Assembly: GCF_028369105.1 (NCBI RefSeq)
Contig: NZ_JAQNDO010000001.1
Location: 6,542,501 to 6,606,500, forward strand
DNA length: 64,000 bases
Reading direction: 5' to 3'
From: Polyangium mundeleinium
GTDB lineage: Bacteria > Myxococcota_A > Polyangia > Polyangiales > Polyangiaceae
The position numbers were made by a program, and so were the translations under genes. Shown here one piece after another: positions 16,599 to 25,358 of this stretch. Each line of letters starts with the position of its first letter. Position 1 is the first letter of the stretch. The notes beneath the pieces are model-generated. The model had not been told where the DNA came from, did not search any database, and saw only the letters and a program-made list of their open reading frames with translations.

Positions 16599-18143
16599 GT
16601 GAAAGCACCGGCGATGGGTGGGAGCAACACCGACCTCCAGGAAATCACGCGCGAACGCGATCTCTACGGGAAGCTGCTCGATCTCGGCGCAGCGGACGAG
16701 GTAGAGCAGCTCCTCCAGGGGGCCCTCTCGCTCATGGTCGAGTGCGCGGGGGCGCGGCGCGGGTACATCGAACTCGACGAACCGTCACGCAGCGGCGCGG
16801 CGCCCAGGTTCTGGGTGGCACACGGGTTCTCGCAGAGCGACATCCAGTCCATCCGGGCCTCCTCCTCGAGCGGAGTGATCGCCGAGGCGGTCGCCACGGG
16901 CGCGACGATCGTGACGGCCTCGGCGCTCGAAGATCCGCGCTTCCGTGACCGGGGCAGCGTACGCAAGAACAGCATCGAAGCTGTGCTGTGTGCGCCCATC
17001 GGGACTACGCCGACGCTCGGGGTTCTTTACCTCCAGGATCGCGATCGACCCGGGAGGTTCCCTGAAGAGGTGCGGCTCCTGGCCGAGAGGTTCGCGCGCC
17101 ATCTTGCTGTCCTGGCCGATCGTCTGCTGATTCGCCGCCGTGTGCGCGACGAGGAGGACGCGACGCGCCCGCTCCGCGAGCGCCTGCGTGCCGACCGGAT
17201 CGTGGGACGGAGCCCGGCGCTCGCCGCCGTGCTGCGCGAAGTCGTGGCAGCGGCGCCATCCCACGTGAACGTGCTCCTCACGGGCCCTTCCGGCACGGGG
17301 AAGACCCAGATCGCACGTGTCATCCACGAGAACAGCCCACGTGCCCGGGGACCCTTCGTCGAGGTGAGCTGCGCGGCGCTGCCCGAAACGCTCTTCGAGA
17401 ACGAGATGTTCGGCGCGGTGAAGGGGGGACACTCCAGCGGACCGGTCGAAGGAAAAGTGACCGCGGCCCGCGGGGGAACGTTGTTCCTCGACGAGATCGG
17501 GGAGCTTCATCTGAACAACCAGGCGAAGCTCCTGCAGGTCCTCCAATCGAAGGAGTATTTCCCGCTCGGCAGCGCCAAACCCCTCACGGCGGACGTCCGT
17601 GTGATCGCTGCGACGAACGTGGATCTCAAAGCCGCCGTAGAGCGCAAGGCGTTCCGAGAGGATCTCTACTATCGGCTCGACGTGCTCACCATCCGCGTGC
17701 CCGCGCTCGCCGAGCGACGCGAGGACCTGGCCGATCTCGCCGCGCATTTTTGCAAGCGTGTGTGCGCAGAGAATGGCTTCCCGCACCTCGTGTTGTCCCC
17801 GGGCGCACGAATGGCGATCGAGGCGGCCGAGTGGCCGGGCAACGTCCGGCAGCTCTGCAACAAGATCGAGGCAGCAGCAGCGCGCGCGGCAGGCGAGGGC
17901 GTGCCCCAGATCGAGCGCAGGCACATCTTCCCCGAGGCCGATACGAGCACCAGTTCGGCGCCAGAGGAGCGCGCATCCACGCTCCAGGAAGCCGTGCACC
18001 GCTTCCAGGGGGATATGCTGCGAAAGACTCTGGAGGCGACCGGCTGGAATGTCATCGAGACAGCGAGCCGCCTCGATATCGCGCGCTCCACCATCTACAA
18101 TATGATGAAGGTCCACGGCATCCCGCGACCACGGACGGGATGA
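16599..18143 (+). CDS. GAF-AAA+ sigma54-type regulator with altered GAFTGA loop
   Basis: 514 residues from the GTG at 16599; the ATG at 16614 is an alternative, with AGGAG 14 bases before it. A GAF sensor domain occupies about residues 25-175. The AAA+ domain follows at about 205-440, with Walker A GPSGTGKT, Walker B GTLFLDEIGEL and an arginine-finger region near FREDLYYRLDV. The C-terminal Fis-like helix-turn-helix reads ASRLDIARSTIYNMMKVHGI. The loop that should read GAFTGA and touch sigma54 instead reads FGAVKGGHSSGP. This argues that it may not activate sigma54 polymerase in the standard way. The stop overlaps the start of the giant kinase, so the pair is co-expressed and the kinase may control it. 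Confidence 0.85.
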   Translation: MKAPAMGGSNTDLQEITRERDLYGKLLDLGAADEVEQLLQGALSLMVECAGARRGYIELDEPSRSGAAPRFWVAHGFSQSDIQSIRASSSSGVIAEAVATGATIVTASALEDPRFRDRGSVRKNSIEAVLCAPIGTTPTLGVLYLQDRDRPGRFPEEVRLLAERFARHLAVLADRLLIRRRVRDEEDATRPLRERLRADRIVGRSPALAAVLREVVAAAPSHVNVLLTGPSGTGKTQIARVIHENSPRARGPFVEVSCAALPETLFENEMFGAVKGGHSSGPVEGKVTAARGGTLFLDEIGELHLNNQAKLLQVLQSKEYFPLGSAKPLTADVRVIAATNVDLKAAVERKAFREDLYYRLDVLTIRVPALAERREDLADLAAHFCKRVCAENGFPHLVLSPGARMAIEAAEWPGNVRQLCNKIEAAAARAAGEGVPQIERRHIFPEADTSTSSAPEERASTLQEAVHRFQGDMLRKTLEATGWNVIETASRLDIARSTIYNMMKVHGIPRPRTG

Positions 18144-21100
18144 TGGAAGGGCAACTGCCGACTCGCACGGCCGCACCGGAGTCCTTCGCGGAAGATGACA
18201 GATTCCGCCTCCGAAACCTGCTTGGCAAGGGTAGTCTAGGCCTCGTCTACCAGGCGCGCGACGAGGAAATGGATGAGGACGTCGCGCTGAAGACGCTGCC
18301 ACGCCTCGACCCGGAGCACATCTACCACATCAAGGAGGAGTTCCGGACCCTCGCCGGGATCACGCACCCGAACCTGGTCGAGCTACATGAGTTGTTCGTC
18401 GACGCGTCCCGCTGCTTCTTCACCATGGAGCTCGTCGACGGCGTGCCCTTCACGGAGCACGTACGCGGCCCGCGTGCGGAAGGCGTGCTCGGACGGCTCA
18501 CCCTTGCACTCGAGCAGCTCGTGCGTGGTGTCGCGGCTTTGCACGCGGAGGGGAAGCTGCACCGTGACATCAAACCCTCCAACGTGCTTGTTTCGGGTGC
18601 GGGTCGCGTCGTGTTGCTCGATTTCGATCTTGCCACGTGTTTCCGGCCCGAGGATACGACCTACACAAGCTCGGCGAGGCTCTACGGCACGCCTCATTAC
18701 ATGCCGCCCGAGCAGATGTACGGAGAACAGCTCTCGCCTGCCGCGGACTGGTATGCCGTGGGGATCCTGATTTTCGAGGCCATGTGCGGACAGTTCCCCT
18801 TCGACGGGCCGTTCGCAGACATGCTCCGCAGCAAAGAGCGCGGTGCGCCTCCCTTGCTACGGACCGTTGCTTTGGATACGTCGCCGGTGTTGGACGAGCT
18901 CGTGCGTGCGCTGCTCCACCCGGATCCTCGGCGCCGCGCCGGGGAAACCGAAATCCTGGAGGCACTGCGTGGCGCCAAGACGCACAGGAGAACGACCGGG
19001 TTTCCCGCTGCCGCACCCGCCGCGCCGTTCGTCGGCCGTGACGACGAGAAGGCCGCCCTCCGCCGCGCCTACCATACGACGCACGAGGGAGCGCCGGCCA
19101 TCGTGCACGTCACGGGTGCTTCCGGTCTGGGAAAAACCGAGCTCGTAAAACGATTTCTGCGCTCGATCGACGACGGTCAGCCGCTCATCTTGCGTGGTCA
19201 ATGCCACCCGCAAGAGTCCGTTCCCTACAAGGGGCTCGATCGCATCGTCGATGCGTTGAGCCGCTATTTGATCTCGCTTCCGGAGGACGAGGCTGCGGCG
19301 TTACGCCCGCCGCGCGCGGCTGCACTGATGCGTGTGTTTCCGGTGCTGGGGAGGGTTCCTTCGCTGCACGGTGCTGGCGAGACGGAGGTGGAGGTCGACC
19401 CCCAAGAACTCCGCGCTGGTGGATTTCGCGCGCTCCGGGAGACACTCGCGCGAATCGCAGCACGGCGGCCCGTTGTGCTGTGGATCGACGACCTGCAATG
19501 GGGCGACGAGGATAGCGCCGCGCTGCTTCGTGAACTTGTACGGCCGCCTTCCGCCCCACCACTGCTCCTGCTCCTATCCTATCGGCGCGACGAAGCTGCC
19601 CGAGGCCGGCTGCTTGCAGGGTTATGGGATGGGGTTCCCCGCTCGTGGGTGCATGATGTGCCCGTCATGCCGCTCGAGACCAAGGCCGTCCGCGCGCTCG
19701 CAAGCGCCCTCGGTGGCGGGCCCGATGAAGGGAGGGTCACCGAGATTGCCGCGGAGTCCGATGGCTCGCCGCTCCTCGTAGGGCTCCTGGCGGGTGAGAG
19801 CCAGGCGGGCGGCGTGGTCACCAGCGAGGGGCCCGCACGACGCCGACCCTTGCAAGAGCTCATGCGTCGGCGCCTGGACCGCCTCGACGAGCGAGCACGT
19901 CGCATCCTGGAGATCACTGCGGTTGCAGGCCGGCCGCTCGAGCGTGCGCTGGTGCTGCGCGCAGCCGGCCTCAACGTTGGCCGGGCCGAGCTACTCATGC
20001 TCGTGCAGCAGCAGCTCTTGCGCGACGCGCGTGTCGCCGATCGGCCGGCGCTGCAGATGTACCACGATAGAATTCGCGAGGTGATCCTGGACGATTTGCC
20101 CGCCGAACGTGTCGCCGAATATCACCGGCGGCTCGCCGAGGCTCTGCTCGCGCGCGGCGCGTTGGATCCGGAGGCGCTCGTCGAGCACTGGCTGGGCGCC
20201 GGCGAGAGGCGAAGGGCAGGGGAGGTCGCGGCGTTGGCAGCCGAGCGCGCGGCGGCAGCGCTGGCGTTCGACCGCGCGGCGGCGCTCTACAGCCTGTCGC
20301 TCGAGCACGCCGACGAAGACGCGACCTCGCGCGCGGTGCTCCTTGAGAAGCTCGGGGAAGCGCTCTCGATGGCCGGGCGGGGGCGAGATTCGGCCGAGAG
20401 CTTCGAGGCCGCGGTGCGGATGCTCGCGGCGTGCGGCGGATCCGCCTCGCGATCAGCGATGTTCGACCTGCGTCGGCGAGCCGCCGAGGAGTACCTGCGC
20501 GCCGGACACGTGGATGCGGGGGTCGCCGCGCTCGAGCGGGTGCTCGACGACGTGGGCCTGCGGTATCCGCCATCGCCGGCTCGCGCCCTTGCCACGCGCG
20601 TCCTTGGGCATGCGCGTCTCGACCTGCGTGGGCTTTCGTTCACGCCTCGCAGTGCGGAGGAGGTCAGGCCGGACGACCTCGCCCGCATCGACGCTTGTTG
20701 GTCTGCGGGGCTCGGCCTGGCGTGGATCGATCGGGTCCGCACCTGGGCGTTTCAGGCGCAGTTTGCCCTCCTGGCGCTCGACGCAGGCGAGGGCCGGCGC
20801 GTGTCGCGCGCGCTCGCCGCGGAGGCCTCCGAACTCGCCGCCCGCGGCGGCGAGGCGCGGATGCGGAAGAGCGAGGGAATCATCTGCCACGCCCTGGAGC
20901 TCGCGGAGCAAAGCGGGGATCCGCGGTCGATCGCGTTCGCGACGTTGATGGACGGCTCGATCGCCTTCTATGCGGGGCGTTTCCGAAGGGGGGTCCAGCG
21001 ATGCGAGGATGCACGGCAGATCGCCCGCGAGCGATGCCGGGGGGTCGCGTGGGAGATGACAACGGCCAACCTGCTCGGGCTGGCTTCACGCATCTATCTC

Positions 21101-21871
21101 GGTGAGGTCGCCGAGGTCTGCGAGGCGCTCCCGCAGCTCATCGAGGAGGCGCGATCACGCGGGGATCGCCTGGCTGCGGCGAGCCTGGCTGCGGGGCTGC
21201 CCAACCTCGCGTGGTTATGCGCGGACAACCCGGAGGAGGCTCGGCGCCGCATCGATGACGCCATGGCGCTCTGGGGCCAGCGGGATTTCCAGCTCCAGCA
21301 TTACCTCGATCTGATCGCACGCGTACACCTCGACTTGTACCTCGGCGACGGGGATGCAGCCTTCGCGCGTGTGATGGGCGCGTGGTCCGCGCTGCGGTCG
21401 TCGTTTTACATGCTGGTGCAGAACTTCCGGGTGACACTGCTACATCTGCGCGCGCGGGCAGCGCTCGCGGCTGCGGCGTCTCGCCCGCGGAGGCGCGGGC
21501 TCCTAAGCCTCCTGCGAGGCATGGATCGTGAACGACTGCTTCGATCCGCAGAGGCGGACGCGACGCGGATCGCGCGTGAGGACGCGGGATGGGCGAGGCC
21601 ACTCGCCGCATCGCTCCGGGCGGCGGCCGCCGCCGCGCGGGGGCAGCACAAGGACGCAACGGAAGGGCTCACGCGGGCCGCGAGCGGATTCGAACGGGTG
21701 GACATGGCGCTTCACGCAGCGGCAGCTCGGCACGCACGTGGGGCGCTCGAGGGAGGCGACACCAAGGCCGCGCTTCAACGAGAGAGCGCGGGCTGGATGG
21801 CGAGCCAGGGGGTGGTGCGCCCCGAGAAACTTGCCTGGGTGCTGGTGCCTGTCGGAGAGCAAGGGGCGTGA
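18140..21871 (+). CDS. Giant Ser/Thr kinase-AAA ATPase-helical repeat signalling protein (PknK-like)
   Basis: 1243 residues from the ATG overlapping the regulator's stop (a second ATG follows at once). The kinase domain at about 20-275 shows GKGSLGLVYQA, VALK (ATP lysine), LHRDIKPSNVLV (catalytic loop), DFDLA in place of DFG, and GTPHYMPPEQ. An AAA_16-type ATPase follows with Walker A GASGLGKT (about residue 324) and Walker B VVLWIDDLQWGDEDS (about 445). The remaining ~700 residues are Ala/Leu/Arg-rich helices resembling TPR-like repeats, as in MalT/PknK proteins. No membrane segment is seen. Myxobacteria carry many such kinases next to enhancer-binding-type regulators. Signal and target are unknown; coupling to the GAF regulator is inferred from the overlap. 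Confidence 0.85.
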   Translation: MMEGQLPTRTAAPESFAEDDRFRLRNLLGKGSLGLVYQARDEEMDEDVALKTLPRLDPEHIYHIKEEFRTLAGITHPNLVELHELFVDASRCFFTMELVDGVPFTEHVRGPRAEGVLGRLTLALEQLVRGVAALHAEGKLHRDIKPSNVLVSGAGRVVLLDFDLATCFRPEDTTYTSSARLYGTPHYMPPEQMYGEQLSPAADWYAVGILIFEAMCGQFPFDGPFADMLRSKERGAPPLLRTVALDTSPVLDELVRALLHPDPRRRAGETEILEALRGAKTHRRTTGFPAAAPAAPFVGRDDEKAALRRAYHTTHEGAPAIVHVTGASGLGKTELVKRFLRSIDDGQPLILRGQCHPQESVPYKGLDRIVDALSRYLISLPEDEAAALRPPRAAALMRVFPVLGRVPSLHGAGETEVEVDPQELRAGGFRALRETLARIAARRPVVLWIDDLQWGDEDSAALLRELVRPPSAPPLLLLLSYRRDEAARGRLLAGLWDGVPRSWVHDVPVMPLETKAVRALASALGGGPDEGRVTEIAAESDGSPLLVGLLAGESQAGGVVTSEGPARRRPLQELMRRRLDRLDERARRILEITAVAGRPLERALVLRAAGLNVGRAELLMLVQQQLLRDARVADRPALQMYHDRIREVILDDLPAERVAEYHRRLAEALLARGALDPEALVEHWLGAGERRRAGEVAALAAERAAAALAFDRAAALYSLSLEHADEDATSRAVLLEKLGEALSMAGRGRDSAESFEAAVRMLAACGGSASRSAMFDLRRRAAEEYLRAGHVDAGVAALERVLDDVGLRYPPSPARALATRVLGHARLDLRGLSFTPRSAEEVRPDDLARIDACWSAGLGLAWIDRVRTWAFQAQFALLALDAGEGRRVSRALAAEASELAARGGEARMRKSEGIICHALELAEQSGDPRSIAFATLMDGSIAFYAGRFRRGVQRCEDARQIARERCRGVAWEMTTANLLGLASRIYLGEVAEVCEALPQLIEEARSRGDRLAAASLAAGLPNLAWLCADNPEEARRRIDDAMALWGQRDFQLQHYLDLIARVHLDLYLGDGDAAFARVMGAWSALRSSFYMLVQNFRVTLLHLRARAALAAAASRPRRRGLLSLLRGMDRERLLRSAEADATRIAREDAGWARPLAASLRAAAAAARGQHKDATEGLTRAASGFERVDMALHAAAARHARGALEGGDTKAALQRESAGWMASQGVVRPEKLAWVLVPVGEQGA

Positions 21872-21892
21872 GTCGTAGGATGATCCCGCCGT

Positions 21893-22420
21893 TTAGCCGC
21901 CCACCCGTGGGATCTCCACGCCGCTCCTTTGCAAAGCAACGCAGGCGCTGCCGCCCGGAAAGACGTAAGCGTGGACGTCCCAGCTTCTTCGCGGATCCCC
22001 GCCCAGAATGACCAGCAGCGGCTCGGGGCAGCGATACTCGCCACTGCGCGCGATATCTGCCATCTGCATGCGGTCGTCCCAGCTCGCCGTGGGAGGAGCG
22101 AAGGGGTGGAAGTGCCACTCGCCCAGGTAATACGCGCCACGCCCGGCGTTCCATAGCCGTTCGAGCCATCGCGTGACGCCACCGGCGCCGCGTACGAAGC
22201 TGCTCTCGCTCGCCCTGGAGCCACGCGGAGGACCCGAAACCCGGGTCACGTGGGCGCAATCGTACGCCTCGTTGTAGCGGCCCACGAGGACGCCGCCGGT
22301 CTCCTTGTGCCCGGCTTTTACGGCAAACGAGAGGAGGGCGGAGATCTGCGCGGGGGGCAGAACGAGGCCGAATCGATGGTCGGCGGAGCGGAGCGCGACG
22401 CCGGTTCGGGAGCGGCTCAT
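21893..22420 (-). CDS. cap3: JAB/JAMM isopeptidase, CBASS Cap3
   Basis: 175 residues from MSRSRTGVAL; its ATG overlaps the Cap2 stop (ATGA). The JAMM zinc motif is complete: Glu in HKETGGVLVG, and EWHFHPFAPPTASWDD giving HxH plus SxxD. In type II CBASS, Cap3 is the deconjugating enzyme that removes the CD-NTase from its Cap2-made conjugate and tunes the response. It is the last gene of the minus-strand operon, 21 bases from the convergent kinase gene. The assignment is strong because of the E1/E2 and CD-NTase neighbours. Confidence 0.88.
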   Translation of the reverse strand: MSRSRTGVALRSADHRFGLVLPPAQISALLSFAVKAGHKETGGVLVGRYNEAYDCAHVTRVSGPPRGSRASESSFVRGAGGVTRWLERLWNAGRGAYYLGEWHFHPFAPPTASWDDRMQMADIARSGEYRCPEPLLVILGGDPRRSWDVHAYVFPGGSACVALQRSGVEIPRVGG

Positions 22421-24282
22421 GAGCGCGGCTCCGGCGCATCCACGCGGGTGAGGCCTCCGAAGCCGCCCATCTCGTCGTCCCCGCGCTCGAAGACCTGAAG
22501 CCGTGGAAAGCATTTCCTCGAAGTCGCTGCACCTTCGAGGAGCTTGGTGGCGACGGCGCCGAGCAAGGAGACATCGTCACAACGTGTGGGAGAGAGCGGA
22601 TGCCAGCAGCCAGCACCTTCCCATACGAAATCTTGGTCGGTGCTCCTGCCCATGCTGTCGTCGAGCCACGGGCGGAGCCGGGCGCGAAAATCATCGAAAG
22701 GGAATGCCACGGCGCGCGCAGAATAGAAGTAGAGCCTGCGCCCCGAGAGGCCGATCGAAATGGACACGAAGAGCCTGGTTGCGTCCATGAGCCGCGCGCC
22801 GAGTGCCGCGAGGACGGCGTCCTCTCCCGTCAGATCAAGCACGATGTCGCGCCCTTCCAGCAGCTTGCGAGCTTCGCGTTCATCCCAAGGCAAGCCTCTG
22901 TCATCAGCCCGAACACACGCGTGAGGCGACGCGAGGTTCAGGGCCTCCGCGAGCGCCGATGCCTTCGGTTCTCCGAGCGCATCGATGCCGAGCCGGTGCC
23001 GCGAAAGGTTCCCAACCGCGAGCGTGTCGCCGTCAATGAGCAACAGATCCCGGACCCCCATCCGCACGAGGAGATCGGCCACGTGCGAGCCGAGGGCCCC
23101 GACGCCGATGATCACAATGCGAGCGGAACGAACTTCCAAGGCCAACCTTCCTCGGGCCCCGATACGATCGGAGTGCCAGTTCTCAGAGGAGCGCCATGCG
23201 AGGCGCCGTTTGTCTGCGAGCGGCCCCTGACGGGCGTATTGCCACCGTCCGAGCGCGTTGTCGCGAAACCCATGATGAAAACTTCGCGCTTTCCCCCGCC
23301 TCGACCGGGTCTGCGTGGGCATGAGCGACGGCACCTCGATGGGTTGCCAGTGCAGTTCGCGCGCGGGTTCGCCCACGCGTGCTGGAATCGGGAAGCCCAC
23401 GAGCAGGAGAAAAGGACCTTCTTTGCGAAGGCGGGTCACGACGGGCTGCAGGAGCCGGTCGAGCGAAGCGCCATGCGAGGCGACGGCCCGGCGCAGCTCC
23501 CCCCACGTGGCCGGCGCCTGCCAGGGGGGGAGTACGGGTGCGGCGGGCAGCAAGATCCAGGCAGCAAGGAGCTTCTTCGGCGCCTCCAGGATCACGCGAC
23601 CCCAACGAGGGCGGGCGAAGATCAACCCCTCGCGATCCGCCCATTCCATGACGACGACGCGGCGCTCGGCAGACGATTCGAGCTCCGCCAGCGCAGCGAG
23701 CCCATACGCGACACCGACGTCGCGGAACGACGCGATGTCGTCGGCCCCCTCCGCGAAGACCAACGTTGGACGCTCCGCGCTCGAGCTCGCCCCCGGAAAC
23801 GCAGGCAATTCGTAATGGTCTCCGGTAGGAAGGAGCGCGCCGCGCGTGGCGGCCTCCAGCCAGGTTCTTGCGCGGCGAACGTGCCACGTGAGGCGCCGGT
23901 GGGGCTCGAGCGGCTCCACCGGCGAGAGTCGTGCGCCCACCGAGCTCCGAAGCGGCGAGGCGAGGCATAGGTCACCGGAGCGGAAAGGGGCGCCCCGACG
24001 GGCGTCGTTCCGCGATTGATGAGGGAACGTACGGTCGATCCCGCCACGCTTGGCGGGGTACACCTTGATCGAGCCGAACGGATACGCGGGGTCGACCCAC
24101 ACGTACCAATCGGTCCTGGCGGGCACCTGGGCGTTTGCTCGGACTGGCTCAATCTCGATGCGGATCCGAAGGAAAAAGCGCTTGCTCCCAGGATCCCACG
24201 TGACGTCGCGGAGGAGCTCGATGCCGCGCACGCCGTCGAGCGCCCTCCGCCCCGCCTTGAGCTCCTCGCTCGGCGTGCTCAC
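22417..24282 (-). CDS. cap2: E2-E1 fusion ubiquitin-transferase-like protein, CBASS Cap2
   Basis: 621 residues. The N-terminal half (about 1-150) is E2-like, with the candidate active Cys in SGDLCLASP. The C-terminal half from about residue 385 is a ThiF/E1 adenylation domain: VIIGVGALGSHVADLL (nucleotide binding), LIDGDTLAVGNLSRH, and a candidate E1 Cys in GAGCWHP. In type II CBASS, Cap2 joins the C-terminus of the CD-NTase to target proteins and so primes it. The start overlaps the end of the CD-NTase gene by 4 bases and the stop overlaps cap3. The long middle segment is typical for the family. Confidence 0.88.
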   Translation of the reverse strand: MSTPSEELKAGRRALDGVRGIELLRDVTWDPGSKRFFLRIRIEIEPVRANAQVPARTDWYVWVDPAYPFGSIKVYPAKRGGIDRTFPHQSRNDARRGAPFRSGDLCLASPLRSSVGARLSPVEPLEPHRRLTWHVRRARTWLEAATRGALLPTGDHYELPAFPGASSSAERPTLVFAEGADDIASFRDVGVAYGLAALAELESSAERRVVVMEWADREGLIFARPRWGRVILEAPKKLLAAWILLPAAPVLPPWQAPATWGELRRAVASHGASLDRLLQPVVTRLRKEGPFLLLVGFPIPARVGEPARELHWQPIEVPSLMPTQTRSRRGKARSFHHGFRDNALGRWQYARQGPLADKRRLAWRSSENWHSDRIGARGRLALEVRSARIVIIGVGALGSHVADLLVRMGVRDLLLIDGDTLAVGNLSRHRLGIDALGEPKASALAEALNLASPHACVRADDRGLPWDEREARKLLEGRDIVLDLTGEDAVLAALGARLMDATRLFVSISIGLSGRRLYFYSARAVAFPFDDFRARLRPWLDDSMGRSTDQDFVWEGAGCWHPLSPTRCDDVSLLGAVATKLLEGAATSRKCFPRLQVFERGDDEMGGFGGLTRVDAPEPRS

Positions 24283-25325
24283 GCGAACCGCCCGCTCCCC
24301 ACGCGCGAAGGGCCACTTCGCTCGCTGAAGCCCCCCCGCGATCCTTCATCCTCGTCCTTCGGGGGCTCCGGGAACTTGTCGCCGAACAATGCACGCCACA
24401 GCGTGGCGCTCTGCTCGATGCTCTCGGCCTCCAGCGCGAGCCGAGCGAGCCGAGCCGCCGTGGTGGCCGCACCATAGAACTCACGGAATTGTGCTTCCGT
24501 GACCCGGTGGAGTACATCGGGGTGGCATCCATGATCGGGCAGCAGCGGCTTGCCAAAGCCATACCGCGTGACGACAGCCTCCAACGTCTTCGTCACGCCC
24601 TCCGCGACCGAGCGGATGCCGTCGGGGCAACAGTCGGCGATGATGCGTTCGAGGGGATAGCTCTTCGGGTGATTGAGCGCGGGTTGGTGATTGTAGCGCC
24701 ACCACTTGATCGCCTTGACCACATTGACGAAATGGCCGCTCGTGCGACCGTTCTTCTCGCGCGTCCAGGCGAGCTGTGCGAGCGGGTGCGTGTCCTCCCA
24801 GCGCTTCGCATCGCGGTCGGGAATGCGCAAGGAATGCTTTTTCCAGGTATTCCCGCGTGCAATTTTGCGGTTGCGCTCGGCCTCCGTCTCCTCGTCGAGC
24901 TCCTCGTCGTCCTCGGGCAGGATCCCCATGATGCTCTCGGGCGGCGAGGAGGTGATGACGAGATCGAGATCTACCTGCTCCTGATGAATCCCGATGGATC
25001 GCCCCTGGATGCGGTATTGATCCTTGTAATGTTTCTCCACGAACGGCTCGAAGAGGGCCAGGGCCTCGGCGGGGGTATAGTCGTTCTCGTGAAGCCGGGT
25101 GACGACGATGATATCCACGTCCGAGCGCCGGCCGGGCGAAGGGCGCACCGCCGTGGAGCGCCGGTAGCTGCCCTGGAGGAAGGTCGTCACAAATGCAAGC
25201 TTGAGCGGCTCGAAGGCCATGAGGCGCTCGCGCAGCTTGATGTGGCCGTCCCGAAGGGCGCGACGCTGGGCATCGGTCGGTCGGATGGCCTGGAGGAAGT
25301 CGGTGAAATACGTAGGGAGTTCCAT
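24279..25325 (-). CDS. CBASS CD-NTase (cGAS/DncV-like cyclic-nucleotide synthase), first of two
   Basis: 348 residues from MELPTYFTDF, chosen because AAAGGA lies 8 bases upstream; an ATG 15 bases earlier overlaps that site. The polymerase-beta-like core shows QGSYRRSTAV (GS motif, 52-53), then SDVDIIVV (Asp69, Asp71) and VDLDLVI (third Asp at 119 or 121). All three metal ligands are therefore present and it should be active. It ends in a Gly/Arg/Ser-rich tail ending GRFA, which is the sort of flexible C-terminus Cap2 could conjugate. It lies between the CHAT-SAVED gene (33-base gap) and cap2 (overlap), the standard type II CBASS position. Confidence 0.9.
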   Translation of the reverse strand: MELPTYFTDFLQAIRPTDAQRRALRDGHIKLRERLMAFEPLKLAFVTTFLQGSYRRSTAVRPSPGRRSDVDIIVVTRLHENDYTPAEALALFEPFVEKHYKDQYRIQGRSIGIHQEQVDLDLVITSSPPESIMGILPEDDEELDEETEAERNRKIARGNTWKKHSLRIPDRDAKRWEDTHPLAQLAWTREKNGRTSGHFVNVVKAIKWWRYNHQPALNHPKSYPLERIIADCCPDGIRSVAEGVTKTLEAVVTRYGFGKPLLPDHGCHPDVLHRVTEAQFREFYGAATTAARLARLALEAESIEQSATLWRALFGDKFPEPPKDEDEGSRGGFSERSGPSRVGSGRFA

Positions 25326-25358
25326 GGGAGGTCCTTTCAACGTGTTCCTGGAAATGGA

